Part shown: positions 22,309-22,655 of the stretch, piece after piece
Position numbering within the stretch: position 1 is the first letter of the stretch
Layout: every line of letters starts with the position of its first letter
Source of the DNA: Phoronis ovalis
Taxonomy: Eukaryota; Phoronida; Phoronidae
Length of the DNA stretch: 22,655 nt
NCBI GenBank assembly: GCA_028565635.1
Contig: JAOXYB010085608.1
Span: 1-22,655 of the forward strand
Direction: 5' to 3'
Notes under the pieces: model-generated
Database searches by the model: none
Told to the model about the DNA's origin: nothing
Seen by the model: only the letters and a program-made list of their open reading frames with translations
Made by a program: the position numbers and the translations under genes

Positions 22309-22326
22309 CTAAAATGAAGATATAAA
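22309..22326 (-). other. Splice acceptor two bases before the ADPRC start codon
   Basis: On the minus strand ATATCTTCATTTTAG is followed by AA and then ATGG. This is as good an acceptor as the others in the gene, so the 5'UTR is probably split and the promoter lies beyond the window's right end. I found no strong donor for an upstream exon between 22327 and 22655. Confidence 0.55.
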
Positions 22327-22424
22327 TAACGTTATTATCTCGTTTGGCTTAATATGGATGATACGATTCACTAAAATCTTATCAGCATCAGGCATAATGG
22401 AAGCACCCACCGAGTATGTTCCTC

Positions 22425-22640
22425 ACAATACAGGGCCGTCAGATACTTTTTCAAAAGGGGGGTGCGTTTGCAGTAAATTATGTGTCTCGGACCAGGACTG
22501 TCGGAGTCGGCTCGCACAACGTGAAACGGCGTGTGGGGGAGGGTCCAGCAGGGGTGTCCCCTTCCGTTTAAGGGCCGGTTTTTTTTTAATGCGTGTTATA
22601 TCCTCCATTTTGAGCATCAAATCAGCTTTCTAAATTGACT
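22425..22640 (+). repeat. GC-rich dispersed-repeat copy upstream of ADPRC
   Basis: It begins ACAATACAGGGCCGTC and continues through a T-run, A-run and G-run like the fragment at 14614. About 150 bases of unusually CpG-rich sequence follow (GGGGTGTCCCCTTCCG), ending in a T-run near 22580. Overlapping open frames on both strands (22358-22633 plus, 22620-22423 minus) look like composition effects, not genes. The type of element is unknown. Confidence 0.4.
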
Positions 22641-22655
22641 ATAAATCATAATTAA

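Noticed and set aside
22358-22633. Cysteine-containing plus-strand frame (91 codons)
   Set aside because: It lies in a repeat-like CpG-rich segment shared with 14614; the cysteine pattern matches no family and a frame is open on the opposite strand too.

Overview
This is a eukaryotic (animal) nuclear window: AT-rich, intron-bearing, mostly non-coding, with microsatellites, decayed transposon pieces and one clear multi-exon gene. The gene product resembles the Aplysia ADP-ribosyl cyclase more than vertebrate CD38, so a mollusc (bivalve or gastropod), or at least a lophotrochozoan, is the best guess. There are no bacterial operons, rRNA genes, CRISPR arrays or convincing tRNA genes.

Right third (18.4-22.3 kb, minus strand): a complete ADP-ribosyl cyclase (CD38/BST1 family) gene. 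I assembled seven coding exons by hand. All six introns have canonical GT/AG ends and all phases agree, giving a 339-residue protein. It has an N-terminal hydrophobic segment, the ten family cysteines, the two active-site tryptophans, the catalytic glutamate, and a C-terminal hydrophobic tail that suggests a GPI anchor or membrane anchor. Two active-site positions that set the balance between cyclising and hydrolysing NAD look biased toward cyclisation. A splice acceptor sits directly before the ATG, so a 5'UTR exon probably lies to the right of the window. Intron 6 carries the 3' end of a non-LTR retrotransposon with a (TATC)n tail.

Middle right (16.2-16.6 kb, minus strand): a decayed copy of part of the same gene. 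Intron 5 and the remains of exons 5 and 6 are recognisable, but the splice sites and frame are broken. This points to an old tandem gene duplication. Next to it are a four-copy 32-bp tandem repeat and a weak tRNA-like (SINE-like) segment.

Middle (about 0.6-16 kb): intergenic sequence without a supportable gene. It holds a perfect 198-bp inverted repeat around a 39-nt spacer (7401-7835), a 62-bp palindrome (2199-2260), TA, CA and TTG microsatellites, a local duplication at 11.1 kb, and a dispersed-repeat fragment at 14.6 kb that recurs at 22.4 kb.

Left edge (79-637, minus strand): a probable phase 1-1 exon coding a six-cysteine EGF-like module, plus a weaker candidate exon. These seem to belong to another secreted or surface protein gene that runs off the left end. 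I see no multi-gene system here. The points of most interest are the enzyme's active-site variation, its relic paralog and the large perfect palindrome.
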